64,000 nt of DNA, from the NCBI RefSeq assembly GCF_028583425.1, contig NC_072801.1, positions 18,868,001 through 18,932,000 on the forward strand, read 5' to 3'. Below, one piece after another: positions 10,011-20,092 of this stretch. A model generated the notes under the pieces. It did not search any database. It had not been told where the DNA came from and worked only from the letters and a program-made list of their open reading frames with translations. Every line of letters begins with the position of its first letter. The stretch's first letter is position 1. A program made the position numbers and the translations under genes. The stretch comes from Eublepharis macularius (Eukaryota; Chordata; Lepidosauria; Squamata; Eublepharidae).

Positions 10011-10710
10011 AGATCATCAGCATGGCCACCTACATGAAAATATCTTGTAGGGTAGATGGCTCCTAATGAAAAGGAAAGCAATATTGCTATGGCTTCTAGC
10101 TTGCAAGGATGTTGCAAAGATACCCTTATTTTTCTTTTGTTCTGAAATAAATTGCTATCTTGTTTAGCTGTGTGCATATACAATCTGTTGAATAGTAAAA
10201 AGGGAACAGGGAGGGGCAGAGACTGTGTTGGAAAGACTGCTGTGTGAGTTGAAGGTGCATATTGGTGTACAAGTCAATTCAGTTGCAGCTCAGAGAGATT
10301 TGTATGTCTGCAGGCACATTTGGGGACTTTGGACTCTTCCGCTGAGAACAGGCTTATTTTATTCACAAGCTTTTAATGTCGCTTGTTGCCTTACTAGCCC
10401 TAGCTGCAAAAGATCTGTGGCATATGAAATGCGAAGTGCAGGAGGCTATGTCTGTTGCTTCCAGATGACTCGTGCCAGCTTTTGATTTACACAGAGCTCT
10501 TCTTTCAGTATGCACGCTCAAAGCAGGCAAATAATTCAGGATTGTCAGGTTGTGGGTGGGGAGATCTCATGCAGCTCTGATCAGGGTCTCTTGCCTGCAT
10601 CACGGATCAGGGAACTGGAGAGGCCCAGGGGTTTAAACTGAAAGGTCGGAGCAGCCAAAACTCCTGATTTGTCCAGCTCGCCTTTATCTTTCCCTTCCTC
10701 CAAGAACCTC

Positions 10711-10815
10711 AGGATATTGTACTCCCTTCCTCCTGTATTATCCTCACAACAACCCTGAGCTGAGAGTGTAGCTTGACTCGTCCGAGGTCACCCCAAGAGT
10801 TTCAGAGCCATGGGC
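10711..10815 (-). repeat. MIR-like CORE-SINE fragment, antisense
   Basis: The complement of TATCCTCACAACAACCCTGA and of CGTCCGAGGTCACCCC gives the CORE block and box-like ends. The head is lost. Confidence 0.7.
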
Positions 10816-11734
10816 TCAGTGGCTCAGCCCTAATCCTTGGAGGACTTTCATAGACTGTGGTTCATTTAAAACAAATAATTAGCCATTGGGCGGGTTGCCA
10901 GATTTTTTTTTCCTCGAAAGGCTCTCATCTGTTCAACAGGTTGAAAATGAGGAGGGAAAGTGTTTGCTGTTGCTGCTGCATTCTGGGAAAAACGACAGCG
11001 GTTGAATTTTTGCCACTTCCATAGCTATTAAAGGCACCAGTGGCACTCTATGAGAGGGAATTAAAATAAGAAGTTCATGTGACAGGAAAGCCAGATGTCT
11101 CTCCTGGGGCTGATGCTTCTGTGGCAGAGAAATCGCTGAGAAAATGTGACAATATTAAGTTGCTGGCCAAAATATAATCCTCTTTTCTTCCTTCCGCTCC
11201 CCCCCCCCCCCGCTAGTGCTGCCTTGACGATTTTTCATTCACCTTGGGCAGATTTGAAGAGCTTACAAGCTCCTGTTGGATAGCACTTGTGAGAGCAGCG
11301 GTGGTGAATGGCACGGCTGCTTCCCTCTTGGACCATCTTTCACGTACTTGTTGAAATTTATTCTTTGTTTTGTTTTGTTTTTAATCTTGAGAAGCTGCGC
11401 GCTCCTCTTGTGGCGGGGCTGAATAGGAAGCCCTCAAGAGCTAATTCCCCTGATCTTCCTTCTCTCCCTTCCAACTTTCCTCTGGGGTCAATGATAAGCG
11501 AGGCTGGTTTCGAATTTCTCATCCCTGCGGTTTCAACCTCCCAAATCCCCATTTTGATTTTGCTTCTCTCTTGTGCTTATTGAACCCTGTGACACTTACT
11601 TGAATCCACTTTTCCCCCTCGGGACTGATTATCTCCCTTTAAAATCAATATTTATTGTGTATCAGTAAACCGGCATTAAATAGTCAACACATTTCCTGTT
11701 GATAATACTGTACAGATATGCTTATTATAGTCTT
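10816..11734 (+). other. Unassigned intron sequence
   Basis: A poly-C tract lies near 11201-11212. No gene or family is recognised. Confidence 0.35.
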
Positions 11735-11922
11735 ATCCTGTCCTCCTTTCAAGGATCTCAGAGCAGTGTATGTGGGTCTCCCTTCCCCGTTTTATCCTGA
11801 CAACCCTGTAAGGTAGACTCTATTGAGAGACAGTGGCTGGTGTAAGGTCACCCCATCAAGTTTCGTGGCAGAGTGAAGAATTTTAACTCTGATCTCCCAG
11901 TTCTTGGTCAACACTCTAACCT
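11735..11922 (-). repeat. MIR-like CORE-SINE, antisense
   Basis: TTTTATCCTGACAACCCTGT, GTGTAAGGTCACCCCATCAA and CAACACTCTAACC are the antisense tail, core and head of the second SINE type of this window. Confidence 0.75.
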
Positions 11923-13389
11923 CAATTCTTGTTAAAGATCCAGTTTTTTGACAGTCTGGAAAAAGCTGTTGCCTCAGTGCTCTCTCTGTAAAATGGGGGT
12001 TTACTTATGGAGGGATCTCTTTTTGTGTTTGGCCGTTTGTTGCCCTACTAAAGGGGCGCTGGCACCCAGGACCAAAGAATAATTTCCCTGGGCTTGGTAA
12101 AACCTCATAATCTCCCTTCCATACAGACATCTGATCTAATCCCATCCCATTTCAGGAACAGTCAAAGAAACCACATTTCTTTTATTTATGAAAAGTTGTT
12201 TCCCCTCTTCCCTTATGCTTGGGGCCTACAGGCAACTAGCATGTGTGCAGGATCCATGCAAGGCTGCACAACAAAACAAGTTTTACTTCTCTGTGAATTT
12301 GAGGCGTTCACCAAGAAATTTTGAAATTCGTGGCTGCCGGAGTTATTGCAAGCCCTCTTCCCTACAGCTCTCGATCTGAGATGTTGGGAATATGTCATCA
12401 ATCTCCAGCCTTCGGTGGACTGTAAATCCAAGAAAGAGAAGCCTAATGAGACAAGTGACACGGGAGCCCATCCGTTTAGGCTGTGGCTGCATCGAACAGT
12501 GTTCTTAAATAATGCATACATTCCCTCTGTGGATGGAAAAGATTTGTTGGTTGTGTTAAGAGGCGCCTGGTTAAGCAAGGGCTCTGGAAGAAGATTATGC
12601 AGTGCCTTTGCACTAAATCCATCCCCTCCAACCACTACCCTAACTGATCAGTGGCTTCTCCTGACCTTTGGAAGGGAAATCAAAACAGTGCTGTAATCCT
12701 ATCAGATCAGTGCTGACCTAGAGCGAGGGGCCATTGTTACTATCCAGCACTCGTTCTGCTTTGGCACAAGGATGAGGCAGAGGGGCTGATGTCTGCTGAT
12801 TCCCACCCATTTCAGACCACCACATCACGGCCTGTGCTGTTCCTGGGGTCCCCTGAACTCCAGCAGTAGTATTTCAGGGATCACTGTCTGTGCGGAGAAG
12901 GGGGAAGTTAAATCGGGAACCGGGATAAACAGATTCTTCCCCAGGTGAAGCCATAAGTAAAGTTCCTTCCCTTTAAGCTCAGAACATCTACCAAGCAGCT
13001 GCTAACAAGCTACACTTAAAAGGATTCTGTTCAGACTGTAAACCAAGAACAGATTTGTGCTTTCAAAAAAAAATCCTCTAGTTATTGATTTTTCAATGTA
13101 ACATAGAATAACAAACTGTTTACAGAGTCCAATTAGCTATACAGTGGGAAGCATCGAAGTGAGAGAATGCAGCTCAAGGAATCTAGCTTGGTATAGTGCA
13201 TGAACAGACTCCATAAAGCAAATGAAGTCGCGCTTCCTGGAAGAGTACAAGCGGTTCTTGCTTCAGTCTGACTTGTGTCTCCAAATGTCAATGCTGCACA
13301 GAGAGCTGGCCCAGCTACTGGAAAACTGGGCTTTGGTCTCTGAACTGCGATGAGATGGCACAGTATGTTCACACGTCTCTTGTCGTTTG
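11923..13389 (+). other. Unassigned intron sequence
   Basis: About 1.5 kb without a recognised repeat. Open frames of up to 140 codons lack any motif and are taken as chance. Confidence 0.35.
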
Positions 13390-13510
13390 AGCAGGGGCAT
13401 GGCTCTGTGGCTCAGTCCCAGATTCAAAGCTCAAGTGTCGGGGAAGAACTTTCTCTGCCGGCGATCCTTGTGAGCTGCTGCCTGTCAGAGGAAACGTTGC
13501 TGAGCGAAAC
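13390..13510 (+). repeat. Sauria-type SINE, worn copy
   Basis: GGCTCTGTGGCTCAGTCCCA resembles box A and box B fused by a deletion. GGGAAGAACTTTCTCTGCC and GTGAGCTGCTGCCTGTCAG fit the central section. The diverged tail is not resolved. Confidence 0.5.
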
Positions 13511-13566
13511 GATTTTTTTCCGTTTGACACGCCTTCGTACATCGTGCACTGTGGTTTAGTGGTAGG

Positions 13567-13828
13567 CAGGGCTTTTTTTCAGCTGGAACGCGGTGGAATG
13601 GAGTTCCGGAACCTCTTGAAAATGGTCACATGGCTGGTGGCCCCACCCCTCTGATCTCCAGACAGAGGGGAGTTTAGATTGCCCTCTGCACTGCCGGAGT
13701 GGTGCGGAGGGCAATCTCAACTCCCCTCTGTCTGGAGATCAGGGGGCGGGGCCATCAGCCATGTGACCATTTTCGCTGAGGGCAACCCACTGAGTTCCAC
13801 AACCTCTTTTCCCAGAAAAAAAGCCCTG
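13567..13828 (-). mobile_element. hAT MITE (CAGGGCTTTTTTTC family), copy 1
   Basis: Termini are CAGGGCTTTTTTTCAGC and AGAAAAAAAGCCCTG. A perfect 8 bp TSD, GTGGTAGG, lies at 13559-13566 and 13829-13836, which places the family in the hAT superfamily. The interior is itself an inverted repeat around a CTGATCTCCAGACAGAG block and carries a GGGGGCGGGGCC GC box. Reverse orientation relative to most copies here. Confidence 0.95.
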
Positions 13829-13966
13829 GTGGTAGGTCTGATAATTTGCTGGCAGGAGGTCCCAGGTTCAAACTCTGGTCTCTCCAATTAAAGGCTCTTT
13901 GGCAGCAGAAGGTGGGAAAGACCTTTATTTCGCCCTGGCACCCTGGAGAGCTATTGCCAGCCAGAA
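13829..13966 (+). repeat. Sauria-type SINE fragment
   Basis: AGGTCCCAGGTTCAAACTC is box B; GGGAAAGACCTTTATTTCGCC and CCTGGAGAGCTATTGCCAGC are the middle section. The hAT MITE lies immediately upstream; its right TSD copy covers 13829-13836. Confidence 0.75.
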
Positions 13967-13967
13967 A

Positions 13968-14095
13968 AGACAGTATTTTATTTGCTTATTTTATTTTATT
14001 TGGTTTATACCCCACTCTTCCCGCAAATGGACTCAGGGCAGCTAACAATAACATCAGTAAATACAAATTTAAAAACAAAAAAACATAAAAGCAAG
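13968..14095 (-). repeat. LINE/SINE 3'-tail fragment, antisense
   Basis: TTATTTGGTTTATACCCCAC with CTCAGGGCAGCTAACAATA is the antisense of the common tail that ends GGGGTATAAACCAAATAAA. Confidence 0.6.
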
Positions 14096-14212
14096 TCACA
14101 TAACAATAATTCAATCTCACTTTCAGGCGGCATCAGGATCTGAGTTATTGCGAGAGTGTCAGTAGTTCACGTGGATATTGTTGCTTTGGGAAGGGGCGGT
14201 GCTTTCAAAGGG

Positions 14213-14356
14213 ATTGTGCTGCAGTAGCAAAGTACATGTTTTGTAGGCAGAAGATCCCAGGTGCAAAGCTCTGCTGTTGGGAAAGGCCCGTCTCTTATGA
14301 GACCCTGGAGAGCACTTATCAGTCAGAGTAGATGGTGCTAAGCTATATAGACCATT
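14213..14356 (+). repeat. Sauria-type SINE
   Basis: TAGGCAGAAGATCCCAGGTG, GAGACCCTGGAGAGCACTTA, CAGTCAGAGTAGATGGTGCT and ATAGACCATTGGCCTAG follow the family order. It ends where the CR1 begins. Confidence 0.8.
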
Positions 14357-14361
14357 GGCCT

Positions 14362-15545
14362 AGAATCACAGAATCACAGACTTGGAAGGGGCCTTACAGA
14401 CCATGTAGTCCAACCCCCTGCTCAGTGCAGGAACAGCCTAAAGCATTCCTGACAAATATTCATCCAGCCGCTCTTTGAAGACTGCTGATGAGGGGGAAAC
14501 TACCACCTCTCTAGGCAGCCAATTCCTCTGCCGGATTACTCTTAACATGAAGACGTTTTTCCTAATGGCCAGCTGATACCTTCCCTCCTGTAGTTTAAAC
14601 CCATTGTTTTGAGTCTTATCCTCTGATGCCAACAGGAACAGCTCCCTTCCCTCCTCTAAGTGACAGCCTTTTAAATACTTAAAAGAGAGCAATCCTGTCT
14701 CCCCTCCCCTTCTCCGAACTGAACATTCCCAGATCCCTCAATCTTTCCTCATAGGGCTTGGTCTCCAGGCCTCTGATCATCGCGGTTGCTTTCCTCTGCA
14801 CCCGTTCCAATTTGTCCACATCCTTTTTGAAATGAGGCCCCCGGAACTGCAGATGATACTCCAGGTGGGGACTGACCAGTGCAGTATATAGTGGGACAAT
14901 GACATCCTGTGATTTGGATGTTATGCCGTTGGTGATACACCCCAAGATTACATTCACCTTTTTTGCTGCTGCATCACACCAACTGCTCATATTTAGCTTC
15001 CCATCCACCTGTATCCCAAGATCTTGTTCACACACAGAGTTACCCAGAAGCATATCCCTCATCTACTACACATGCTTTGCATTTCTGTTACTCAGGTGGA
15101 AACGCAGCACTTATCCATGTTAAATTGCATCTTATTCAAATCTGCCCATTTTCCCAGTGTGTTCGGATCTGTTCGAATTCTGTTTCTATCTTCAAAGCTG
15201 TTTGCTATTCCTCCCACTTTGCTGTCATCTGCAGATTTAATGAGGAATCCCTTTACACCCTCATCCAGATGATTTATAAAAATATTGAAAAGCACTGGCC
15301 CCAGAGCCGAGCCCTGTGGCACTCCACTGGACATGTCCTTCCAATCAGACGTGATGCCACTGACGGCTACTCTTTGGATGCGATTATCCGGCCAATTCCC
15401 TATCCATCTAACCATCCTAGAGTCCGGTCCACAGTCCTCCAGTTTACCCATCAGAACATCACGAGGAACCTTGTCAAAAGCTTCAGTGAAGTTCAAATAA
15501 ACTACGTCAACAACACTCCTGCAATCCAGTAAGCCTGTCACTTGG
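14362..15545 (-). mobile_element. CR1 LINE, 5'-truncated, RT C-terminus and 3' end
   Basis: The 3' end at 14362 is the characteristic AGAATCACAGAATCACAG. On the - strand, 15545-15100 gives YLNFTEAFDKVPRDVLMGKL, then SSGVPQGSALGPVLFNIFIN and KSADDSKVGG (reverse transcriptase blocks with the usual FADD changed to SADD). 15062-14690 gives CEQDLGIQVDGKLN, PLYTALVSPHLEY and LERVQRKATAMIRGLE, the CR1 C-terminal region. A frame break separates the two parts, and the 5' two thirds are missing, so it is inactive. Moderate age is suggested by the long surviving frames. Confidence 0.95.
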
Positions 15546-15751
15546 TAGGACCTGTAAGGTCGTATCATAAGTTCATTTTGCAGCTTTGTATTATGGTGTG
15601 TCTTGGGGGGGTAACACTTTCTAAGGGGCTGTCTAGCGTGTAGACAAGAATTGTCATGTGCTGAAAACAGGAATGTCTGCATGGGCCATTTGTCTTAATA
15701 TGTTGTCATCTGAAGACTTTTTGTTTTGCTGGTATTTCCCTAGCAGTAGAA

Positions 15752-15850
15752 AAGAGCAAGAGTCCCATAGCGCCTATTAGACTAACAAAATTTGTGGCAG
15801 GGTATGAGCTTTCATGAGTCACAGCTCACTTCTTCAGATAATGATGTCCC
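15752..15850 (+). repeat. Half of the foldback repeat family
   Basis: AGAGTCCCATAGCGCCTATT, AGACTAACAAAATTTGTGGC and ATGAGCTTTCATGAGTCACA match one arm of the 50089 element. No second arm follows. Confidence 0.6.
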
Positions 15851-16019
15851 CCTGTTTGCTTTGGTTTTTAAAATGCTGTTTGTATGGGAGGGAACCCGCC
15901 TAAAATTAGCAGGCAAATTCAATGTAGGGAAACAGAATGTGCGTCCAGGTTTGATTCACAGTCAAAATGGGGATTTCCAAGTTGAACCAAAAGGGATGAG
16001 AAGCACTGGAAAATCAATT

Positions 16020-16702
16020 TGTTTTAAAGTTTGTTTACTATGGTCCACCTTTCTCACTGAAACCCAAGTGCAAGAGAAATACAATATAATCAACAGCTAG
16101 GACAGTATCCAGTAGCACAGTCTAGAGGCCCTGTCCCTACCAGGCATCTTATGACATAGCCCTATAATCTGAATAGAAAGCCCTCCAGAATAATTCAGTG
16201 TTGCATAATGTGTGGAAAGCCAGGAGAGTGGGAGCTTTCTTGGCCTACTCAGGCAGGCTGTGACAAAATGGGCATTAAATGCAAGGGCTACCAAATGCTG
16301 CATCCAGAGAGGCAGGTCAAGAGTTAAAATAACTGCCTGAAGGGAGGGTGAGGTGGCATGCTGCTCCTTCCTCTCTGTGATTGGCCAGTGGTAACAAATT
16401 GGAGCTGACAGGAGTGTCAGGGGAGAGTCTAAACTTGGAATCTGACAGAGATTCCTCTGTGTGAGGAAAAGGAGGGGGAGATTTGCCCTTACTGGGACAG
16501 CTTAAAGTTTATGAAAAGCTTTTAGTTGATGAACTAAAGTGGGGAAGCCAGCACTTCTATTACTCAGACAAGCTAGAACTGGGAGTGTGTGGTTGGTGGA
16601 GGAAGTAGTAAGGCTCCCCTTCAGCCAATAGAACAGAGTTATGCCTTTAGTGGAAGAATAATTCCTGCCCAGTGTCTGGAAAGAGGGTTTGGATTCTGTG
16701 GA
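16020..16702 (+). other. Unassigned, with possible SINE/LINE tail at 16020-16100
   Basis: ACTATGGTCCACCTTTCTCA resembles the antisense of a LINE/SINE tail. The rest has a repeat-like feel (short A- and G-rich blocks) but I cannot assign it. Confidence 0.35.
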
Positions 16703-17021
16703 CAGGGCCGGTGCGCCCATTGAGGCCAGGTAAGCGGTTGCCTCAGGGTGCGGGGCGCCGAAGGGGGTGCCGGAGAAGGTGCTGGGGGGCAGGAGCGCAG
16801 GCCACAGAGCTGCAGCCTCCCAGCCCTCCCACCCTGCGCTGCCGCCGTTGCCACCACATGCCCCCGGCCAGGCGCAGCAGCCCCGGGCAGGCGTCTGGGG
16901 TGGCGCAGGGCAACCGAGCAGGAGAGCACATGTGATGTCATCACGCAGGCTGGTGTGTGTGTGCGTGTGCACACGGCCCACCGGCTGGCTGCAGGCACCA
17001 AAAACCCTGGCGCCGCTCCTG
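16703..17021. mobile_element. GC-rich hAT MITE with perfect TSD
   Basis: Termini CAGGGCCGGTGCGCC and GGCGCCGCTCCTG are imperfect inverted repeats. The 8 bp TSD TCTGTGGA is perfect at 16695-16702 and 17022-17029. The 319 bp element is GC- and CpG-rich, which explains the several overlapping open frames on both strands; none has a motif. Confidence 0.92.
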
Positions 17022-17599
17022 TCTGTGGAGTACCCTGGGTCTGCAGTAGAAGGAAAAGTGTGCTGTTTAAAAGCCTGTACACCTAAGCTGTGAAGTTAAG
17101 TCAATGAAGGAACTTTGCTATAAGAAACGTAAGTCTGAAAACACCAACTCTCACATCTAAGATCCGTAAATATTTGAAACTAAGCTTGAAGAAGACTATT
17201 GTGCCTCAAGCAAGTGAAGTGTTCTGATCAACAAACCAAAATTTACCTCAGCTTTTCTTGCCTTTTTTGAAATGAGGCCCCCAGAACTGCACACAATACT
17301 CTTGCCTGTCTTCTCACCAACCCTGCCTGTTGAATATAACTGCTGTTATCTTTTGAACTTGTCTAAGTCACTGCTGCCATTTCACTTTAAAGGAGGTGTG
17401 GGCCTCTGCTTTTCCTCTACTTAAGTAATAGAAGCTGGGTAATAAACCAACTATATAGATGTTCTGTAACAGGAATTCTAAGTTATGCCCAACGCGTGCT
17501 ACCAAAAGCTTCCTAGCCCCAGCAAACAACCTCATCAGTTTTGGAGGGGGAAAGTACCTCACAGTGGAAGAGTAGCGGGGACAACCAGGCTAGCACAAG
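17022..17599 (+). other. Unassigned sequence with a CR1 scrap
   Basis: 17264-17310 (TTTTTGAAATGAGGCCCCCA then GAACTGCACACAATACTC) matches the CR1 at 14824-14870 in the same antisense direction. The flanks on both sides are not identified. Confidence 0.5.
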
Positions 17600-17690
17600 C
17601 CAGTCCAGGCAGTGTACGCTATACAGACCGTTCCATAAGGCAGGGGCTACCACAGAGAAAGCACATTTATGGACCGCTGTTGATTTTGCC
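17600..17690 (-). mobile_element. L2-like LINE C-terminal scrap
   Basis: On the - strand the sequence reads FSVVAPALWNGL, a motif found near the C-terminus of L2-group LINE proteins. Only about 90 bp are recognisable. Confidence 0.55.
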
Positions 17691-18643
17691 TAACTTTAGG
17701 GCGGTATTACCCTGTTCAAATGAGCAAAGCTGTTGTTGTGGAACATAGGGAGAGAGGCGCTTGCACAGCTATGAGGTGCTAAGGCCACGAAACTTACCTG
17801 GATTGCTCTGAAGTTTCAAAATGGTGCGCCTTTAGTTGCTGCAATTGTTTCCCACCAACAACTGACTTTTTAAACAAATACGTTCTCAGAAGCTTCTAAA
17901 ATTAAAGACATCACAGAGCTTCCACAACCAATTCCAACTGAATACTTTAAAAAAAAAAAAGTCCGACATTGCTACAACTGGCCACTCAAAGTCAGTGCAA
18001 AGACAGAATTCATGTTTTGTTCAGGCGATTCATAATGCATTTTAATTACATGCAAGAACAATGGCAGGAAACTGACTTAAGAGCAATGAAAGCTCCAGCG
18101 ATAGGCCGTGGTCTTCACCACAGCATTTTTTCTCTCTTGGTAATCCCCTCCTCCTCCAGCCGTCTTGACATTTGCATCTAGTTTTTTTTAAAAAAATACA
18201 GGTTAAAATTACAATATTTTTTACTCCAGTGCCATATTATTCCATTCACAATTATGCTTCTAACAGAGAGTTATTGCATTTGTCAGGGACAATGCCTTTT
18301 TATAAGCATAGTTAAGAATTTAATCCAGCACTACAAAGCCTTTGAAAGCAAGCCGAGTGAACAGGAACCTGTAGAAACTTCCCCCTACAAACCCACAAAG
18401 GAGCAAGCGAGATTTTGTGCTAGGGATGATTGGCAGACAATAGTCATTTCATTGTTTTGTATATTTTTGGCCATGGGTTCAGGTTGTGGCTTTTCAGTGC
18501 TGGTTTTGTAGATTTGTTTGTATTGTGTATGCCTTAAAATGGCTGTAAAGCCATTTTAAATAGGCCTTAAAATGGCTGTAAAGCCAAGCAGTATAGACGG
18601 CTGCCAAACAATGAAGCAAGATGCATCATGGGGTGCAGTCTTG
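17691..18643 (+). other. Unassigned intron sequence with a short duplication
   Basis: CTTAAAATGGCTGTAAAGCC occurs at 18533 and again 32 bp later. A/T tracts occur near 17950 and 18185. No repeat family or exon is recognised. Confidence 0.35.
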
Positions 18644-18835
18644 GGCCGTTTCCAGACGGCTTACCTGCCTCCGGAACGTCGCGCCATGTTGCGGGGAAAA
18701 CGCGAAATATCGCGTTTTCTCGCGAGAGTTTTGCACGACGTCGTGCAAAACTCTCGCGAGAAAACGCGATATTTCGCGTTTTCCCCGCAACATGGCGTGA
18801 CGTTCCAGAGGCAGGTAAGCCGTCTGGAAACGGCC
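18644..18835. mobile_element. 192 bp spacer-free CpG-rich palindrome (foldback MITE)
   Basis: The two 96 bp arms are exact reverse complements except at two positions, and there is no spacer: the centre is GCACGAC/GTCGTGC. Both mismatches are C/T or G/A at CpG sites, as expected from methyl-CpG decay. Terminal sequence is GGCCGTTTCCAGACGG. A 3 bp flank TTG is present on both sides (18641-18643, 18836-18838), compatible with a 3 bp target duplication as in PIF/Harbinger-like elements. TCTCGCGAGA occurs at 18718-18727 and 18752-18761. No coding capacity; the open frames across it are mirror images. Confidence 0.9.
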
Positions 18836-19324
18836 TTGGTGTTCGTCGGTTCTTGGAAGGGACGAGAACTCCCCTGGCTGTTTGGTGCAGCCTCTGATGA
18901 GTTTTGTTTCCATAGGCAATAGAAAGGGCTCAGAAGCAATTCTGCAGCTTGGTGGCAAATGCAGTTTATGAAATCTGCCACTTTTATCGTGTTCCTGTTT
19001 CTTCGAGTTTATGTAAAATATGCCACCCTGGAGGAATATGGCAAGGTAGCGCTATATTTAGCTGCTGCCAGACTCTTGTTAGGCAGACGCTAGAAATCAC
19101 ACAATGGGACCTTCAAAAGAGGAATGACTTTTGAAGGCACAGGGAACTAACCACTTTAGTGAAGTTAACAGCTCTCCAAAGATCTGTTTGTAAATTGCAA
19201 ACTGTGAATCCAGCTCAGAGGCCAATAATTCAGTGCATAATACAGGATTGTAAGCAGGTTGACAGTTTTGTTGTTTACAGTGGACTCGCCTGCTGTCGTC
19301 ATTGGACTCCTGAATATGCTTAAT
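18836..19324 (+). other. Unassigned intron sequence
   Basis: Nothing recognised between the palindrome and the next LINE/SINE tail. Confidence 0.35.
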
Positions 19325-19445
19325 GTTATTCATTTATTTATTGTATATCATTTATATATTATTGTGTATGTTTTAATTTGCTAGCTGCCTCAGTTGCCCT
19401 TGAGAAGGCAGAAAGGTGGGATATAAATTTTGTAAGTTAAATAAA
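19325..19445 (+). repeat. LINE/SINE 3' tail
   Basis: GAGAAGGCAGAAAGGTGGGA then TATAAATTTTGTAAGTTAAATAAA is the common squamate L2/CORE-SINE type tail. Confidence 0.65.
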
Positions 19446-19699
19446 GTAAACATTCACTGTTGAGTATACACATGGTCAGAGGTTTTTAAAATAGTAAAAC
19501 CAGCTTGGAGAGTGGAGGAGTGGGGTATGTGTGTAGGGCACTTGTGGCTTGACGTGCAAAACTGCCTCATGAGCACTTTGGACAACTGTAGCATATGTTT
19601 ACTGTTGAATTAAGCACACTTTGGATGATATGGAAAAGTGGTGAATGAATGTCTTAAATATTTCCAGGTGGAGGAGGTAGAATATTATTTTCCCCAGGG

Positions 19700-20084
19700 G
19701 AACCATGTGGTTCGTGGGTTATCAAATTTCATGAACCACGAACTTTCATGAACTGCCCCTGGTTTGCAAACCGGTTCATTTGGTTCGTGAAAACGACACA
19801 TCCAGGTCAGAAAACCATCACTTCCGGGTCAGCAGAAGGTCACTTTGGGGCCAGCAGAAGGTCACTTCCAGGTTAGCAGAAGGGCTGCAGGAAGTCCATC
19901 CCCTCTTGCCTAGGAAACTGATTGATCGGCACCAGGCTGTCTGCAGTCACAAACCAAAAAACGAACCAAACAAACCAGCCTAAAGTTCATGGTGGTTCAT
20001 CAGAAATGGGATCTGATGAACCGCTGGTTCGCGAACTATGAACCGGCCTGGTTCGTCATTAATTTTGGTTCGTGCCCATCTCTA
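19700..20084 (+). mobile_element. hAT element fragment (TAGAGATGGGCACGAAC family)
   Basis: The right end GGTTCGTGCCCATCTCTA is the complement of the left terminus of the 47745 element. The interior has repeated GGTTCATG/CATGAACC-type words. I cannot find the left terminus or a TSD, so the copy seems 5'-incomplete. Confidence 0.75.
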
Positions 20085-20092
20085 GTAGTGAT

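Noticed and set aside
13567-13828. Bacterial-type inverted repeat terminator or CRISPR-like repeats
   Set aside because: The hairpin is explained by a hAT MITE with 8 bp TSDs in a vertebrate intron.
16310-17560. Possible LTR-like sequence around the GC-rich MITE
   Set aside because: No terminal repeats, primer site or protein homology could be shown, so it is left unassigned.
18572-18981. Pairs of frames on both strands with KREISRFLARVLHD
   Set aside because: Same peptide on both strands because the DNA is palindromic; not a coding gene.
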